Assembly (NCBI GenBank): GCA_946411635.1
Contig: CAMKES010000003.1
Coordinates: forward strand, 62,001-126,000
Reading direction: 5' to 3'
DNA length: 64,000 nucleotides
DNA from: an uncultured Clostridia bacterium
GTDB taxonomy: Bacteria > Bacillota > Clostridia > Christensenellales > CAG-138
A model generated the notes under the pieces. That model worked only from the letters and a program-made list of their open reading frames with translations. It did not search any database and had not been told where the DNA came from. A program made the position numbers and the translations under genes. Below, one piece after another: positions 15,323-24,341 of the stretch (position 1 is the first letter of the stretch; each line of letters opens with the position of its first letter).

Positions 15323-16297
15323 GTGGATCGGAACGTCAAAGTCAGCATCATCGTGCCCGTGTACAACACGGAGGCGTATCTTCCCGCGTGCGTCGAAAGC
15401 CTTCAAAAGCAGACGCACGAAGCGCTCGAGCTCCTTTTCATAGACGACGGCTCGACCGACGGGAGCTCCGCGCTGCTCGACGCGTACGCGAAGGACGATC
15501 CGCGCATCCGCGTGATCCGCAAGGCGAACGGCGGCGTGTCCGCGGCGCGCAACGACGGGATCGAAGCGGCGACGGGGGACTTCATCGGCTTCGTCGATTC
15601 GGACGATACCGCAGAGCCCGCGTTCGTCGAAACGCTGCTTGCGGCGTTTTCCGATCATCCGGAGATCGGCGTTTCGATCTCGAACCGCTTCATCCACGGG
15701 CATCCGAACGGTCGTGAGACCGGCGGCACGGCGGGGGCGGGCGGCGTGCTCTCTCCGCGCGAGGCGATCCGGTGCGCCGTTTCGATCGGCAAAAGCTTCG
15801 AGGGGTATCTCTGGAACAAGCTGTTCCGCGCGGAGCTCTTCCGCGAACACGGCTTCCGGCTCGATCCGTCCGTCAGCATCTGCGAGGACCTGCTTTTGTG
15901 CGTTCAGATCTTTGCCTCGGGGCAGAGCGCGTACTATAACCCCGCGCCGCTCTATCACTATCTGTACCGCGAGACCGGCGCGCTGCGCACCTTTGATGAA
16001 AAGCGCCTCAGTGAGTACGCCGCGCGCGAACGCGTCGAAGCGATCGCCGCGCCGTTCGGGGAGGACGTGCTGGCGGCCGCGCGGCTTTCGCACGTCAAGT
16101 CCGCGCTGAACGTGCTCGCCGCCGCGAAGCAGGCGAAAAACCGTCCGCTCGCAAAGGACATGAAGGCGCGTATCGACGCGCGCATGAAGCCGCTTCTGAA
16201 GGAAAAATCGCTGCCGCGCGCGGAGCGCGTCAAGCTGCTCGTCCGCCGCGCCGCGCCGGTTTTGAGCCTTCGCGTCTTCCATCGGCTTTCGAAATAA
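15323..16297 (+). CDS. Family 2 glycosyltransferase
   Basis: 324 residues. A GT-A fold opens with VSIIVPVYNTEAYL (about 7-20), then LLFIDDGSTDGSS, RVIRKANGGVSAARNDGIEA and the metal-binding DSDD (about 93-96). A cytoplasmic enzyme that moves a sugar from a nucleotide donor onto a cell-surface polymer or lipid; acceptor unknown. No membrane segment is seen, but the basic C-terminal part (KDMKARIDARMKPLLKEKSL) could bind the membrane face. The GTG at 15323 follows GGAGGG by 5 nt. It is monocistronic. Confidence 0.88.
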   Translation: MDRNVKVSIIVPVYNTEAYLPACVESLQKQTHEALELLFIDDGSTDGSSALLDAYAKDDPRIRVIRKANGGVSAARNDGIEAATGDFIGFVDSDDTAEPAFVETLLAAFSDHPEIGVSISNRFIHGHPNGRETGGTAGAGGVLSPREAIRCAVSIGKSFEGYLWNKLFRAELFREHGFRLDPSVSICEDLLLCVQIFASGQSAYYNPAPLYHYLYRETGALRTFDEKRLSEYAARERVEAIAAPFGEDVLAAARLSHVKSALNVLAAAKQAKNRPLAKDMKARIDARMKPLLKEKSLPRAERVKLLVRRAAPVLSLRVFHRLSK

Positions 16298-16318
16298 AAA
16301 AGCCGCCCGAAGGCGGCA
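16294..16318 (-). terminator. Terminator of the MoxR-unit (minus strand)
   Basis: GCCGCC and GGCGGC with a four-base loop; in the minus direction it is followed by TTTTTTATT. It closes the six-gene minus-strand unit from 23756. Confidence 0.8.
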
Positions 16319-16342
16319 AAAACGCGGCAATGATCCCCGGGA

Positions 16343-17920
16343 TCATTCGCCATACAGGGATCGAAGCGTCATCATCGTGTGCTCCGCAAGGGGATAGCGC
16401 AGCGGATTGATCAGATGATGGGAGCTGTCCTTCGACATTTCCGCGTGGCTCAGATTGAAATAGTTCCATTCCTCGACCGGTCTGTTGTCGTCCCAGTAAC
16501 AATCGAATTCATACCACTGCCCGTCAAGCTCGATCATGTTCCACATATGATCTTTCGAGGAGCAGCTGATCGTGTTCAGCCCGGCCATCCGCATCAGGAG
16601 CGTCGCGGCCTGAGAGAAATCGGTACAGACGCCTCTTCCGTTGATCAGCACCTCATATCCGTCCGGCTCCATCGGCAGGTACGGGATCGACGGGTCCGTC
16701 GTGTCCGCCAGCTCGTGGAGCTTCACGCAGACGGCGACCTGCTTTTGAAGATCCGTCATGCCGGGCTCGATCGTCCCGGCAAGGATCTCCTTTGCCCGTT
16801 CCCGCACCGCGTACGCGTGCTCGATGTCCCAATCGAGCGCCGCGACGAGGGCGGCGTTGTCCGCGATGCTCTCCCAATCGAGGATCGGATTGTTGTTCAG
16901 GATCACGTGTTCCGGGTTTTCGAGCGTGCGAAGCGGCGCGACGGAGGCGACGTAATTGTAGCTGAAGTTCAGATCCGACACGCGCGCAAGCTTCGCGACG
17001 GGGGACAGATCGGTGATGCAGCCGTCCCACACCCACAGGAGCGTGAGGTTTTCAAGCCCGGAAAGGTCCGGAATCTCAGAGACCGGGCAGTGTCCGATAT
17101 TGATCTCGGCCAGCGAAGGCACGGAAGCGAGCGGGCTGAGGTCGCTGATATACCCGTACGACACGTAGATGCTCGTGAGATTCGTGAAGTATTCAACGCC
17201 CTGCAGGGAGGTGATCTCCGTGTCTTCGATCTCGAGACGGGTCACCTCTTTACAGCGTTCTTCGGTGAGCGCCTCGTCCGGTCCGAGACCCAGGACCGTG
17301 CGGGCGGCGTCGCTGAGATGCCGCTCGATCCTGCCGTCGGGCGACAGCGGATCGGTCTCGAGCGGCGGGACCGCAGGGTATTCGGATACGGGCTCCTCCG
17401 CGGGCAGATACCGTCCGGAAAACGCGTCGTCATGATCCCCGTTGATCGTGAAATCGGCGGTCACCGCATCGGCGCTGCCGGAAAGCGTGATCTGCACGTA
17501 ATCCTCGCTGCAGACCGCGCGGAATCCGGAGTCGTCCTTCTCGAGCGCGGCCGAATACACCGGATGGATCGCGCGCCCGTAGGGATACACCCAGATGAGA
17601 CGGAAATACAGCGTGCCGTCCGTTTCGAACAGCTCCAGAAGGTAGGAAGTCGCGTCGAGCACCGGCTCTTCGAGCTTCTTCTCATACACCCCGCAAATCG
17701 CCTGCGCCTCGGGCTCCGGCGTCTGCGGCACGGGCGTCACAGCGGGCTCGGGCGTCTGCGGCACGGGCGTCACAGCGGGCTCGGGTGTCTGCGGCACGGG
17801 GGTCACTGCGGGCTCCGGCGCAGCACCGCAGCCGATCGGACCGCTCGCGAGCAGTACGGCGAAAACAAGGACCGCGCAAGCCCTTCCGAGCGCCGTGTAT
17901 GGGGTTCTGTTTCTCCGCAT
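16343..17920 (-). CDS. Lipoprotein with LRR and transglutaminase-like domain
   Basis: 525 residues. A lipoprotein signal with the lipobox Cys near residue 31 (GPIGC); four repeats of the type PAVTPVPQTPE (about 34-70), a wall-spanning linker; a beta-rich domain (72-170); leucine-rich repeats (about 225-345: LTSIYVSYGYISDLSPLASV and four more of the kind); and a C-terminal transglutaminase-like fold with the triad Cys432 (GRGVCTDF), His458 (DHMWN) and Asp473 (FDCYWDD). It is likely to act on peptide or cell-wall bonds at the surface. It is the last gene of the MoxR-DUF58 unit, 51 bp after the peptidase gene. ATG 17920 has AGGAG at 7 nt and ACAAATCGG just before that. Confidence 0.82.
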   Translation of the reverse strand: MRRNRTPYTALGRACAVLVFAVLLASGPIGCGAAPEPAVTPVPQTPEPAVTPVPQTPEPAVTPVPQTPEPEAQAICGVYEKKLEEPVLDATSYLLELFETDGTLYFRLIWVYPYGRAIHPVYSAALEKDDSGFRAVCSEDYVQITLSGSADAVTADFTINGDHDDAFSGRYLPAEEPVSEYPAVPPLETDPLSPDGRIERHLSDAARTVLGLGPDEALTEERCKEVTRLEIEDTEITSLQGVEYFTNLTSIYVSYGYISDLSPLASVPSLAEINIGHCPVSEIPDLSGLENLTLLWVWDGCITDLSPVAKLARVSDLNFSYNYVASVAPLRTLENPEHVILNNNPILDWESIADNAALVAALDWDIEHAYAVRERAKEILAGTIEPGMTDLQKQVAVCVKLHELADTTDPSIPYLPMEPDGYEVLINGRGVCTDFSQAATLLMRMAGLNTISCSSKDHMWNMIELDGQWYEFDCYWDDNRPVEEWNYFNLSHAEMSKDSSHHLINPLRYPLAEHTMMTLRSLYGE

Positions 17921-17971
17921 GGAACGATCTCCTGTTTTTCCGATTTGTACGCCCGCCAGCGGGCGGTCCCG

Positions 17972-18700
17972 TTATCCGTTCAGCAGTTGTTTCCGCGCCC
18001 TCCAGTCGGGCATGTACCGGTCGAGCAGCGCTTTGAACGCCGGACCGTGTCCGCGTTCCTTCAGGTGCGCGAGCTCGTGCAGGATCACGTATTCGAGGCA
18101 GGAAGCGGGAAAGTGCACGAGCCGCAGATTCAGCGTGATCTTTCCGGTCCCCGGATTGCAGCTGCCCCAGCGCGAGGTCATGTCGCGCACCGTCCACGCC
18201 GACGGCGCGAGCCCCGTGCGTGCCGACCACGGCGGCAGGTCCCGTTCGATCTCCGCCTTCAGCCGTTCCCTGAGCCATCCGTCCAGCAGCGCTTTGCGCT
18301 TTTCCGGCGTCGATTCGCCCCGGAGCGAAAGCACGATGCGGCCGCCGTCCGAAAAGACGCGGCTCTTTTTTTGTCCTTCCGTCACGAGCAGCGGGTACGG
18401 AACGCCGAACACGCGCACCGTTTCGCCCGTATCGAAGGACCGCGGCTCGTCCTGATGCGCTTCGCGGATGCGTTCCGCGTGCGTGCGGATCCAGTCGGCT
18501 TTTTCGGCGAGGAACGCGCGGATGAACGTTTCCGGCGTCCGTTTCGGCGCGGAAACGCGCACCGTTCCGTCCGGCGGCAGGATCGTGACGCGCAGGTTCT
18601 TTACGCTTTTGCGGACGAGGACCGCTTCGATCCCGGCGACCGCGATCGTCTTTTCGGCGCGCATCTTATGCACCGGCGCCGACGCGGATCGTTGCTTCAT
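17972..18700 (-). CDS. YgjP-type (DUF45) metallopeptidase
   Basis: 242 residues, the usual size. The family signature TSRWGSCNPGTGKITLNLRL (about 172-191) is followed by the zinc motif HELAHLKERGHGPAF: His208, Glu209, His212 and a third ligand, His218. A cytoplasmic M48-like peptidase of unknown target. ATG 18700 follows GGGAGGG by 7 nt. It lies 33 bp after the TgpA-like gene and 51 bp before the lipoprotein gene, so it should be cotranscribed with both. Its gene position in a MoxR/DUF58 cluster is not one I recall as standard. Confidence 0.85.
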   Translation of the reverse strand: MKQRSASAPVHKMRAEKTIAVAGIEAVLVRKSVKNLRVTILPPDGTVRVSAPKRTPETFIRAFLAEKADWIRTHAERIREAHQDEPRSFDTGETVRVFGVPYPLLVTEGQKKSRVFSDGGRIVLSLRGESTPEKRKALLDGWLRERLKAEIERDLPPWSARTGLAPSAWTVRDMTSRWGSCNPGTGKITLNLRLVHFPASCLEYVILHELAHLKERGHGPAFKALLDRYMPDWRARKQLLNG

Positions 18701-18733
18701 AGTGAAACCCTCCCGGATTCGATGTGCCCGGGA

Positions 18734-20308
18734 TCAGCGGTCCGAATGGATCCTGCCGAGCAGTTCCGTCATGCGCGCTGCGTCCTCCTGGGACGGCGAC
18801 TCGTTCAGCTGATAGCGGGCGCGTTCGTAATATGCCGTGAACGCGGCAAGGTCCGCTTCGTCGGCGCGCAGCATGGTTTCCGCGCGCGTCCGGATCTCGC
18901 CGCAGGTGCTCGTCTGATAGAACTGCGCCGCGTTGACGTCGGGCTTTCGTTTTTTGGAACGGCGGTCAAACCATTTCATAAAGGTCGCGGCGCGTTCGTT
19001 GGCGATGCCCTCATCCTTGACGTGCAGATAGGAATACGAGGCGGAATACTCGGGCAGGGTGACCATGCGGGAGCGCATCCAGGAATACCCGCTGCCGCTC
19101 ATTTCGCCCCAGACGTGCGGATCGACGGACGCGTCGTCCTCCTCCGCCGTGCGCGTTCGCTGCGCGGTCGTTTTTCGCAGCTGTTTCAGAAAACTGGCGT
19201 ACAGATACCGCATGCGCCTGCGCGGATCGGCGCTGTGCTTCGCGGGCTTCGCTTCCTTTTTCGGCGTCTCGGTTTCCGGCAGCGCCTCGCGGCTTTCGTT
19301 CGGATAGCTGCGTTCGTACCGTTTCCAGCGGCGCAGCGCCTTGAGCAGGAAGTACGCCGCCAGGGTCACGACGATCGCGATGATGACCAGAAAGAGGAGC
19401 GTTTTCAGGAGCGTGTCCGTGCGCAGCCCGGCGGGCGGGGGCGTGCCGTTCTGCGGCGAGCCGGATCCGTCGGACACGTCCCCGATCGGAACGACGGGAC
19501 CGGCGGTCGTTCCCGGCGCGGTCGTGGCAGCGGGAATGAACCCCTGCGAATGGCCGCCCGGCTTCGTGGCTTCGGTGACCGCGCGTTCCGTCAGTCCGGC
19601 AAGCAGCCGCGCAAACGGCGCAAGGACGTTGTTCAGCAGGTACTCCCAAAGCGGCTTCAGAAGCGGCAGGACGACGAACGCAACGCTGACGGTGCCGAAG
19701 AAAAGCAGCGCGTCGCGCAGCTGGCGGCGCTGGAACGACCGCTCGTCGGAGGCGCCGTTCTGCGCGCGAAGTCCGCGCAGGCACAGAACGCCCGTCGCCA
19801 GCAGAACGATGGCATAGGGAATGATGTCGTGCAGCGCGAGCCGCACGCGTTCGGGATCCAGAACGGCCGCGTAGCTGAGGGAGTTGCTGACCCTGCGCAT
19901 CGTCGTCGCCGACACGACGAAATAGAGGACCAGACAGAACACGATGATCGTGATGAGGCTGAACCGCGCCTTGAAATTGTTGTTCGTGGTGTTGTGGCGA
20001 AGCAGCGCGAGCAGGATCGCGGCGGCCGCGACGGAAACGCCGTAGGAAATGAAGTGGAAAAGCGGACAGCGCGTCAGAAGGATCGGCAGGAAGCCGAGCA
20101 GCGCCGCGCCGAGCCCGAGCAGCAGAAAGAGCCGTTCCCGGCCGCGGATCGACGGGACCGCCTGCGGCAGAAGACAGACCAGAAGCCCGCCGAGCAGGCA
20201 GGAGAACGACAAAAAGGGCACGTGCACGCCCGTGGCGACGGTCGTGATCAGCGTCAGCAGCATGCTGACGAGCGACGTCGCGTATGCGGTGCGGAAAAAT
20301 CGCGTCAT
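18734..20308 (-). CDS. TgpA-like membrane protein without transglutaminase core
   Basis: 524 residues. Six to seven membrane segments at the N-terminus (residues 8-245), an extracytoplasmic loop rich in Pro/Thr/Gly (about 265-305), one more membrane helix (about 310-330), and a cytoplasmic C-terminal domain. The last 70 residues (STCGEIRTRAETML, FTAYYERARYQLNESPSQED) look like DUF4129, the usual end of TgpA/transglutaminase membrane proteins found with MoxR and DUF58. The transglutaminase core that should lie between the helices is absent; the loop is low-complexity. ATG 20308 overlaps the stop of the DUF58 gene (ATGA). Confidence 0.75.
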   Translation of the reverse strand: MTRFFRTAYATSLVSMLLTLITTVATGVHVPFLSFSCLLGGLLVCLLPQAVPSIRGRERLFLLLGLGAALLGFLPILLTRCPLFHFISYGVSVAAAAILLALLRHNTTNNNFKARFSLITIIVFCLVLYFVVSATTMRRVSNSLSYAAVLDPERVRLALHDIIPYAIVLLATGVLCLRGLRAQNGASDERSFQRRQLRDALLFFGTVSVAFVVLPLLKPLWEYLLNNVLAPFARLLAGLTERAVTEATKPGGHSQGFIPAATTAPGTTAGPVVPIGDVSDGSGSPQNGTPPPAGLRTDTLLKTLLFLVIIAIVVTLAAYFLLKALRRWKRYERSYPNESREALPETETPKKEAKPAKHSADPRRRMRYLYASFLKQLRKTTAQRTRTAEEDDASVDPHVWGEMSGSGYSWMRSRMVTLPEYSASYSYLHVKDEGIANERAATFMKWFDRRSKKRKPDVNAAQFYQTSTCGEIRTRAETMLRADEADLAAFTAYYERARYQLNESPSQEDAARMTELLGRIHSDR

Positions 20309-21405
20309 ACCGCCGGCCTCCCTTCTTCGGCCTGCGCGTCCGGGTCTGCGAACAGCGTCAGAAGCCGTGCGCCCGGAAGCGCGCGCGCCTTCTGCAGCGC
20401 GCGGTCGACCTTCGCGTCGCGCCGGGTCGAGAGAAAGACGATCACCTCGCGCCGGACGGCGCTGAGGATCGCCGTGCGCATCAGCTCTTCGACGGAACAG
20501 ACGCTGCCGCGCTTTGCGGCGCCCAGGGCAAAGAGGATCCTGCCGTAGGAGCCGTCCGTTCCGGTGCCGCCGGCAAAGCTCGATATGCCGCTCGAAATGA
20601 TCGCGTTCGTCATCAGCCGGTAGCCGATCTGACGCTGCTCAAGCACGTCGCACGCGGTGCGCGTCAGAGAAAAGAGGTATTCGAGCTGCGCGCCGAACCG
20701 GTCGAAATCCCCGTGGTATTCCGTGTCGAGCACGATCAGCACGGACTGCGCCCAGACCGGGTCGAACTGCTTGACGATCAGCTCGTTGCGGACGGCGCTC
20801 TGCGTCCAGCTGATCTGCCGCATCGGCTCTCGGCCGGTGTATTCGCGGTAGCCGCGCACGGAGATCGGGTCCTCCAGAAACTGCTTTTTCAGGGCGATCT
20901 CGTCGATCTCGTTGGTGAACGCCTGCAGAACGCCGGCGTCCTCCAGCTTCGGCGGATAGATGACGATGCGGTGCTCGTTTTCGATCCGGTAGTCGTTTTC
21001 CCGGAAGCCGAGAAAATCGCCGGCGTGGAAATCGGCGTACTGGAACGCGTATTCGCCGCGTTCGCCGATGGACGCGCGGAGGGACCGCCGGATCTGCTGC
21101 CGCTTGCGCAGAACGACCGTACTGCAGTAGATGCGGTGCTCCTCCGACAGATTTTTGACGTTGAACTGCTCCGATTCGAGCACGTTGAGATTGCGCGGAA
21201 AATGTTCGTCAATGCGGATCGCGGGCGTCCGGAAGCGCGAGTGGTTCTGCACCGTGCTGAACACAAGGAACTCGGCCCCCGGTTCGCAGGAGCGGACCGA
21301 CGGCTTGCATTCGTACCGTATGTTCGCGGAGTCCGACGCGCTGCGGACGAAGATCCGCTGCAGCACCAGCGCCACAAGGATGACGATCACAAACAGAGGA
21401 AACAT
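20305..21405 (-). CDS. DUF58 protein (MoxR partner)
   Basis: 366 residues. One N-terminal membrane helix (4-20), a beta-sandwich part with EPGAEFLVFSTVQNHSRFRT, then the DUF58 signature DPISVRGYREYTGREPMRQI and SWTQSAVRNELIVKQFDPV (about 185-225), and a von Willebrand-like fold. The metal-site strand reads LIVLDTEYHGDF, so the DxSxS MIDAS is not conserved. DUF58 proteins work with MoxR ATPases in assembly or maturation of envelope complexes. The gene starts 16 bp after the moxR stop and overlaps the next gene by 4 bp. Confidence 0.88.
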   Translation of the reverse strand: MFPLFVIVILVALVLQRIFVRSASDSANIRYECKPSVRSCEPGAEFLVFSTVQNHSRFRTPAIRIDEHFPRNLNVLESEQFNVKNLSEEHRIYCSTVVLRKRQQIRRSLRASIGERGEYAFQYADFHAGDFLGFRENDYRIENEHRIVIYPPKLEDAGVLQAFTNEIDEIALKKQFLEDPISVRGYREYTGREPMRQISWTQSAVRNELIVKQFDPVWAQSVLIVLDTEYHGDFDRFGAQLEYLFSLTRTACDVLEQRQIGYRLMTNAIISSGISSFAGGTGTDGSYGRILFALGAAKRGSVCSVEELMRTAILSAVRREVIVFLSTRRDAKVDRALQKARALPGARLLTLFADPDAQAEEGRPAV

Positions 21406-21421
21406 GGGCGAAACACCGCGA

Positions 21422-22363
21422 TCATTCTTCGGTCGGGACGGGGATCTCCTCCAGCATTTCGCGGAACAGAAGCGCCGCTTCCTCGCTGCCGACGGCGGTG
21501 CGGTAATACAGCCGGTGCGCGAGCACGTACGGCGCGAGCGTTTTGACGTCGTCCGGCGTTACGAACGCGCGGCCGCGGAACGCGGCCAGGGCGCGCGCGG
21601 TCCGGCACAGCGCGATGGTTCCGCGGGGCGACGCGCCGATCGTAAACCGGTCGTCGCGGCGCGTTTTTTCGATCACGTCCATCACGTAGTTCGTGACCGG
21701 CTCGCTGATCTCGATCCCGTCGAGCTTTGCGCGGAGCGAAAGCGTTTCCTCCGCGGAAACGACCGGACGGAGCGCCGCGATCAGATCGGCCGTATCCCCC
21801 CGGAGGGCGACGGACGTCTCTTCCCCGCGGGACATGTAGCCGAGCTTCAGCCGCATCATAAAGCGGTCCATCTGCGCTTCGGGCAGCGGGAACGTGCCGT
21901 ACGACTCGATCGGGTTCTGCGTGGCGGCGACCATGAACACGGGACTGAGCGCCCGGCTGACGCCGTCGACGGAGACCTGACCCTCCGCCATCGCTTCGAG
22001 AAGACTGGACTGCGTGCGCGGCGTCGCGCGGTTGATCTCGTCGGCAAGCACCATGTCCGCAAAGACGGGGCCGGGCCGGAACTCGAATTCGCCGGTCTTC
22101 ATGTTGTAGAAATTGATGCCGGTCACGTCGCTCGGCATGACGTCGGGCGTGAACTGGATGCGCCGGAAACTGCCTCCGCACGCCTTGCTGAACGCGCGGA
22201 ACAGCATGGTCTTGCCGGTTCCGGGAACGTCCTCCAGAAGAACGTGCCCGCCGCAAAGGTAACAGACCGCGATCCGTTCGATCTCCTGTTCTTTTCCGAC
22301 GATCACTTGGGAAACCGCGCCGACCAGACGGTCGCGATACGAGACGAAATCCTGTGTTGTCAT
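21422..22363 (-). CDS. moxR: MoxR family AAA+ ATPase
   Basis: 313 residues, normal length. Walker A LEDVPGTGKT (about 43-52), Walker B VLADEINRA (about 104-113), sensor ATQNPIE (about 150-156), the arginine region FPLPEAQMDRFMMRL, and the C-terminal ASPRGTIALCRTARALA lid. A cytoplasmic chaperone ATPase that remodels a partner, normally the VWA/DUF58 protein encoded next. ATG 22363 follows GGAGG by 4 nt. The upstream DUF6273 gene is 88 bp away in the same direction. Confidence 0.93.
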   Translation of the reverse strand: MTTQDFVSYRDRLVGAVSQVIVGKEQEIERIAVCYLCGGHVLLEDVPGTGKTMLFRAFSKACGGSFRRIQFTPDVMPSDVTGINFYNMKTGEFEFRPGPVFADMVLADEINRATPRTQSSLLEAMAEGQVSVDGVSRALSPVFMVAATQNPIESYGTFPLPEAQMDRFMMRLKLGYMSRGEETSVALRGDTADLIAALRPVVSAEETLSLRAKLDGIEISEPVTNYVMDVIEKTRRDDRFTIGASPRGTIALCRTARALAAFRGRAFVTPDDVKTLAPYVLAHRLYYRTAVGSEEAALLFREMLEEIPVPTEE

Positions 22364-22451
22364 GATGCCTCCGTTGTTCGATAGGATGGATGGGAATCGC
22401 GTCCCCGCCCGGGAACGCGAAACGGCGTTCGTTCCGCGATCCGTTTCCGGA

Positions 22452-23756
22452 TCATTTTTTGGGAACGGGCAGCGCTTCGTCCGCGGCGAGGTTGACCCGG
22501 ATCACCGGACGGACGGCGTTGCCGCGTTCCAGGACGTTGTATCCGACGCGAATGATCTCGCCGGACGTTCCGATGCAGCCGAAGCGGGTCGCTGCGTAGT
22601 CGGCGGACGGATCGACAATGGGGACGATCACGCTGTCGTCGCCCGGCGTTCGCAGCCACCAGATGCAGGTGCCGCCGATGCTGCTCCGGTACGCGCCGTA
22701 CTCGATCGCGAACTGCGTGGCGGTGCATTTCCGCGCCTCGTCGGAGGAGAAGTAGCGCATCGCCTCGTCCGCGCTCAGCAGGAACACTCGGTCCGTCGTG
22801 GTCCGCGAATCCTGCGAGCCGTCCGCGCTGCCGCCGTTCCAGACCCTCGAGCGGGTGATCATCCGGACCTCGCCCGGATCGAACGCCGTCTGCAGGAACG
22901 AGTCGTTCAGCCATTCGCGCATCAGGCTCGTTTCCCACGTCGCGGGAACGTTGTCCTGGTAAAAACTGTAGGGCATGAACGGAAGACAATCCAGCGCGTA
23001 TCTGCTGATCAGAAGCAGGCTGTCTCCCTGCCGGTCGAGCACGATCCATTCGATGGGGCTCTTTTCGTCGGACCGGATGTGCCCCTGCGGATAGGAACCG
23101 AACAGAACGGTCGAACCGACCTCCGCGTCCCGCAGCCGTTCCTTCGCGATGCGGGCGACATGCTCGCTGCTGTCCTTATACGCCATTCCGTGCAGCGTGC
23201 GGTATGCGTCGTCGTATTCGCCGGCTTCGATCTGCGCGACGGCGCGGCGGTACCGGATCTCCGGCACGGCGTATTTTCGGAACAGAAACACGCCGACGGC
23301 GCACAGCGCGGCCGCCGCCGCCGTGATGAGCGCGATGCGAATGATGCGCTTTTTGCGCAGCTTCGCCTTCCGTTCCGCCTCTCTTGCGGCGCGGATGGCT
23401 TCCTCGCGGTCCTCTTTTTCCTTCTGCCGGATCTCCTCGATCCGGCGGGTCGCCTGTTCGATCCGCTCGTCAACGTCCCGGTAGCCGGAGATCCGCTGAA
23501 AGATCGCGATCGCCTTTTGCTGACTGCGCACGTTCGCGTTGGCGGCCGCCTTGTCGGCCTCCGCGTAAACGGCGTCCTTCCACGCGTTCTGTTTTTTTTC
23601 GTCGCACACCGCCTTCTGTTCGTCGGCGTCCCGGTACCCGGGGATGCGCGCAAGCTCGTCGGACGCTTCCGAATACAGCTTTCCCTGGATCAGAAGCATC
23701 GCGTTCTGATAGATCCGCTCGCTGGCGGCTTCGTTTCTTTCTTCCGTCGTCATCAT
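22452..23756 (-). CDS. DUF6273 membrane protein
   Basis: 434 residues. Two imperfect repeats at the N-terminus (YSEASDELARIPGYRDADEQ; AIAIFQRISGYRDVDERIEQ), like tetratricopeptide hairpins, a long charged helix rich in Arg/Glu/Lys (about 100-135), one membrane helix (about 137-160), a further GEYDDAYRTLHGMAYKDSSE hairpin and the DUF6273 domain (about 210-425) with VGSTVLFGSYPQ, PIEWIVLDRQGDSLLLIS, SLMREWLNDSFLQTAF and CIWWLRTPG. The last domain resembles sulfatase-modifying/C-type lectin folds and should be outside the cell. Start at ATG ATG 23756/23753 with GGAGG. The leader has ACAAATCCG. Function unknown. Confidence 0.75.
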   Translation of the reverse strand: MMTTEERNEAASERIYQNAMLLIQGKLYSEASDELARIPGYRDADEQKAVCDEKKQNAWKDAVYAEADKAAANANVRSQQKAIAIFQRISGYRDVDERIEQATRRIEEIRQKEKEDREEAIRAAREAERKAKLRKKRIIRIALITAAAAALCAVGVFLFRKYAVPEIRYRRAVAQIEAGEYDDAYRTLHGMAYKDSSEHVARIAKERLRDAEVGSTVLFGSYPQGHIRSDEKSPIEWIVLDRQGDSLLLISRYALDCLPFMPYSFYQDNVPATWETSLMREWLNDSFLQTAFDPGEVRMITRSRVWNGGSADGSQDSRTTTDRVFLLSADEAMRYFSSDEARKCTATQFAIEYGAYRSSIGGTCIWWLRTPGDDSVIVPIVDPSADYAATRFGCIGTSGEIIRVGYNVLERGNAVRPVIRVNLAADEALPVPKK

Positions 23757-23864
23757 TCGTTCCTCCGCGGATTTGTCTTATAACCTCTCTGAAGTTTATC
23801 CGAAGGCAAACCGGTCTGTCAATTTGTTTCTTCCGGCCGCGCGGCGCGGGATCCGTCCTTTCGG

Positions 23865-24341
23865 TTATTTATGGTACGCCTCATGCGCGCGGATCTTAAA
23901 GCCGCGGTAGAGCTGTTCCAGCAGCAAAAGCCTTGCGATGCGGTGCGGAAACGTCATTTTCGAGAACGAGAGCCTTGCGTTCGCGCGGGCGTACACCTCG
24001 TCGGAAAGTCCCAAGGACCCTCCGATCACGAACGTCAGCGGCCGCGCTTCGGTCTCACGTTCCGCAAGGTACGCCGCGAACGCTTCGGAGGTCATCTGGC
24101 TTCCGTCGATCGCGAGCGCGACGACGAAGTCCTTCGGCCCGATCGCCTTCAGGATGCGCCGGCCTTCCTTTTCCTTCACGATCGCCTCGTCGGCGGGATG
24201 CAGGGATTCCGGCGCTTTCTCATCGGGGACCTCGACGATCTCAAGCTCGCAGAAGCGCGAAAGCCGCTTCTGAAACTCGGCGCACGCGTCCGTAAAGAAC
24301 GCTTCCTTCAGTTTTCCCACACAGCAGATCCGGATCTTCAT
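23865..24341 (-). CDS. rlmH: 23S rRNA pseudouridine1915 N3-methyltransferase
   Basis: 158 residues, full length. SPOUT-fold signature: KDFVVALAIDGSQMTSEAFA, then LTFVIGGSLGLSDEV (SAM-binding loop) and the invariant end LSFSKMTFPHRIARLLLLEQ..YRGFKIRAHEAYHK. It methylates pseudouridine 1915 of helix 69 with SAM. The start codon overlaps the stop of the preceding metallo-hydrolase gene (ATGA), so the two are translationally coupled; this neighbour pair is common in Firmicutes. Confidence 0.96.
   Translation of the reverse strand: MKIRICCVGKLKEAFFTDACAEFQKRLSRFCELEIVEVPDEKAPESLHPADEAIVKEKEGRRILKAIGPKDFVVALAIDGSQMTSEAFAAYLAERETEARPLTFVIGGSLGLSDEVYARANARLSFSKMTFPHRIARLLLLEQLYRGFKIRAHEAYHK

Noticed and set aside
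16379..20548. A 1389-codon open frame on the plus strand
   Set aside because: It is antisense to four well-supported minus-strand genes. It is rich in Arg and His with no motif, as expected of shadow frames in high-GC DNA.
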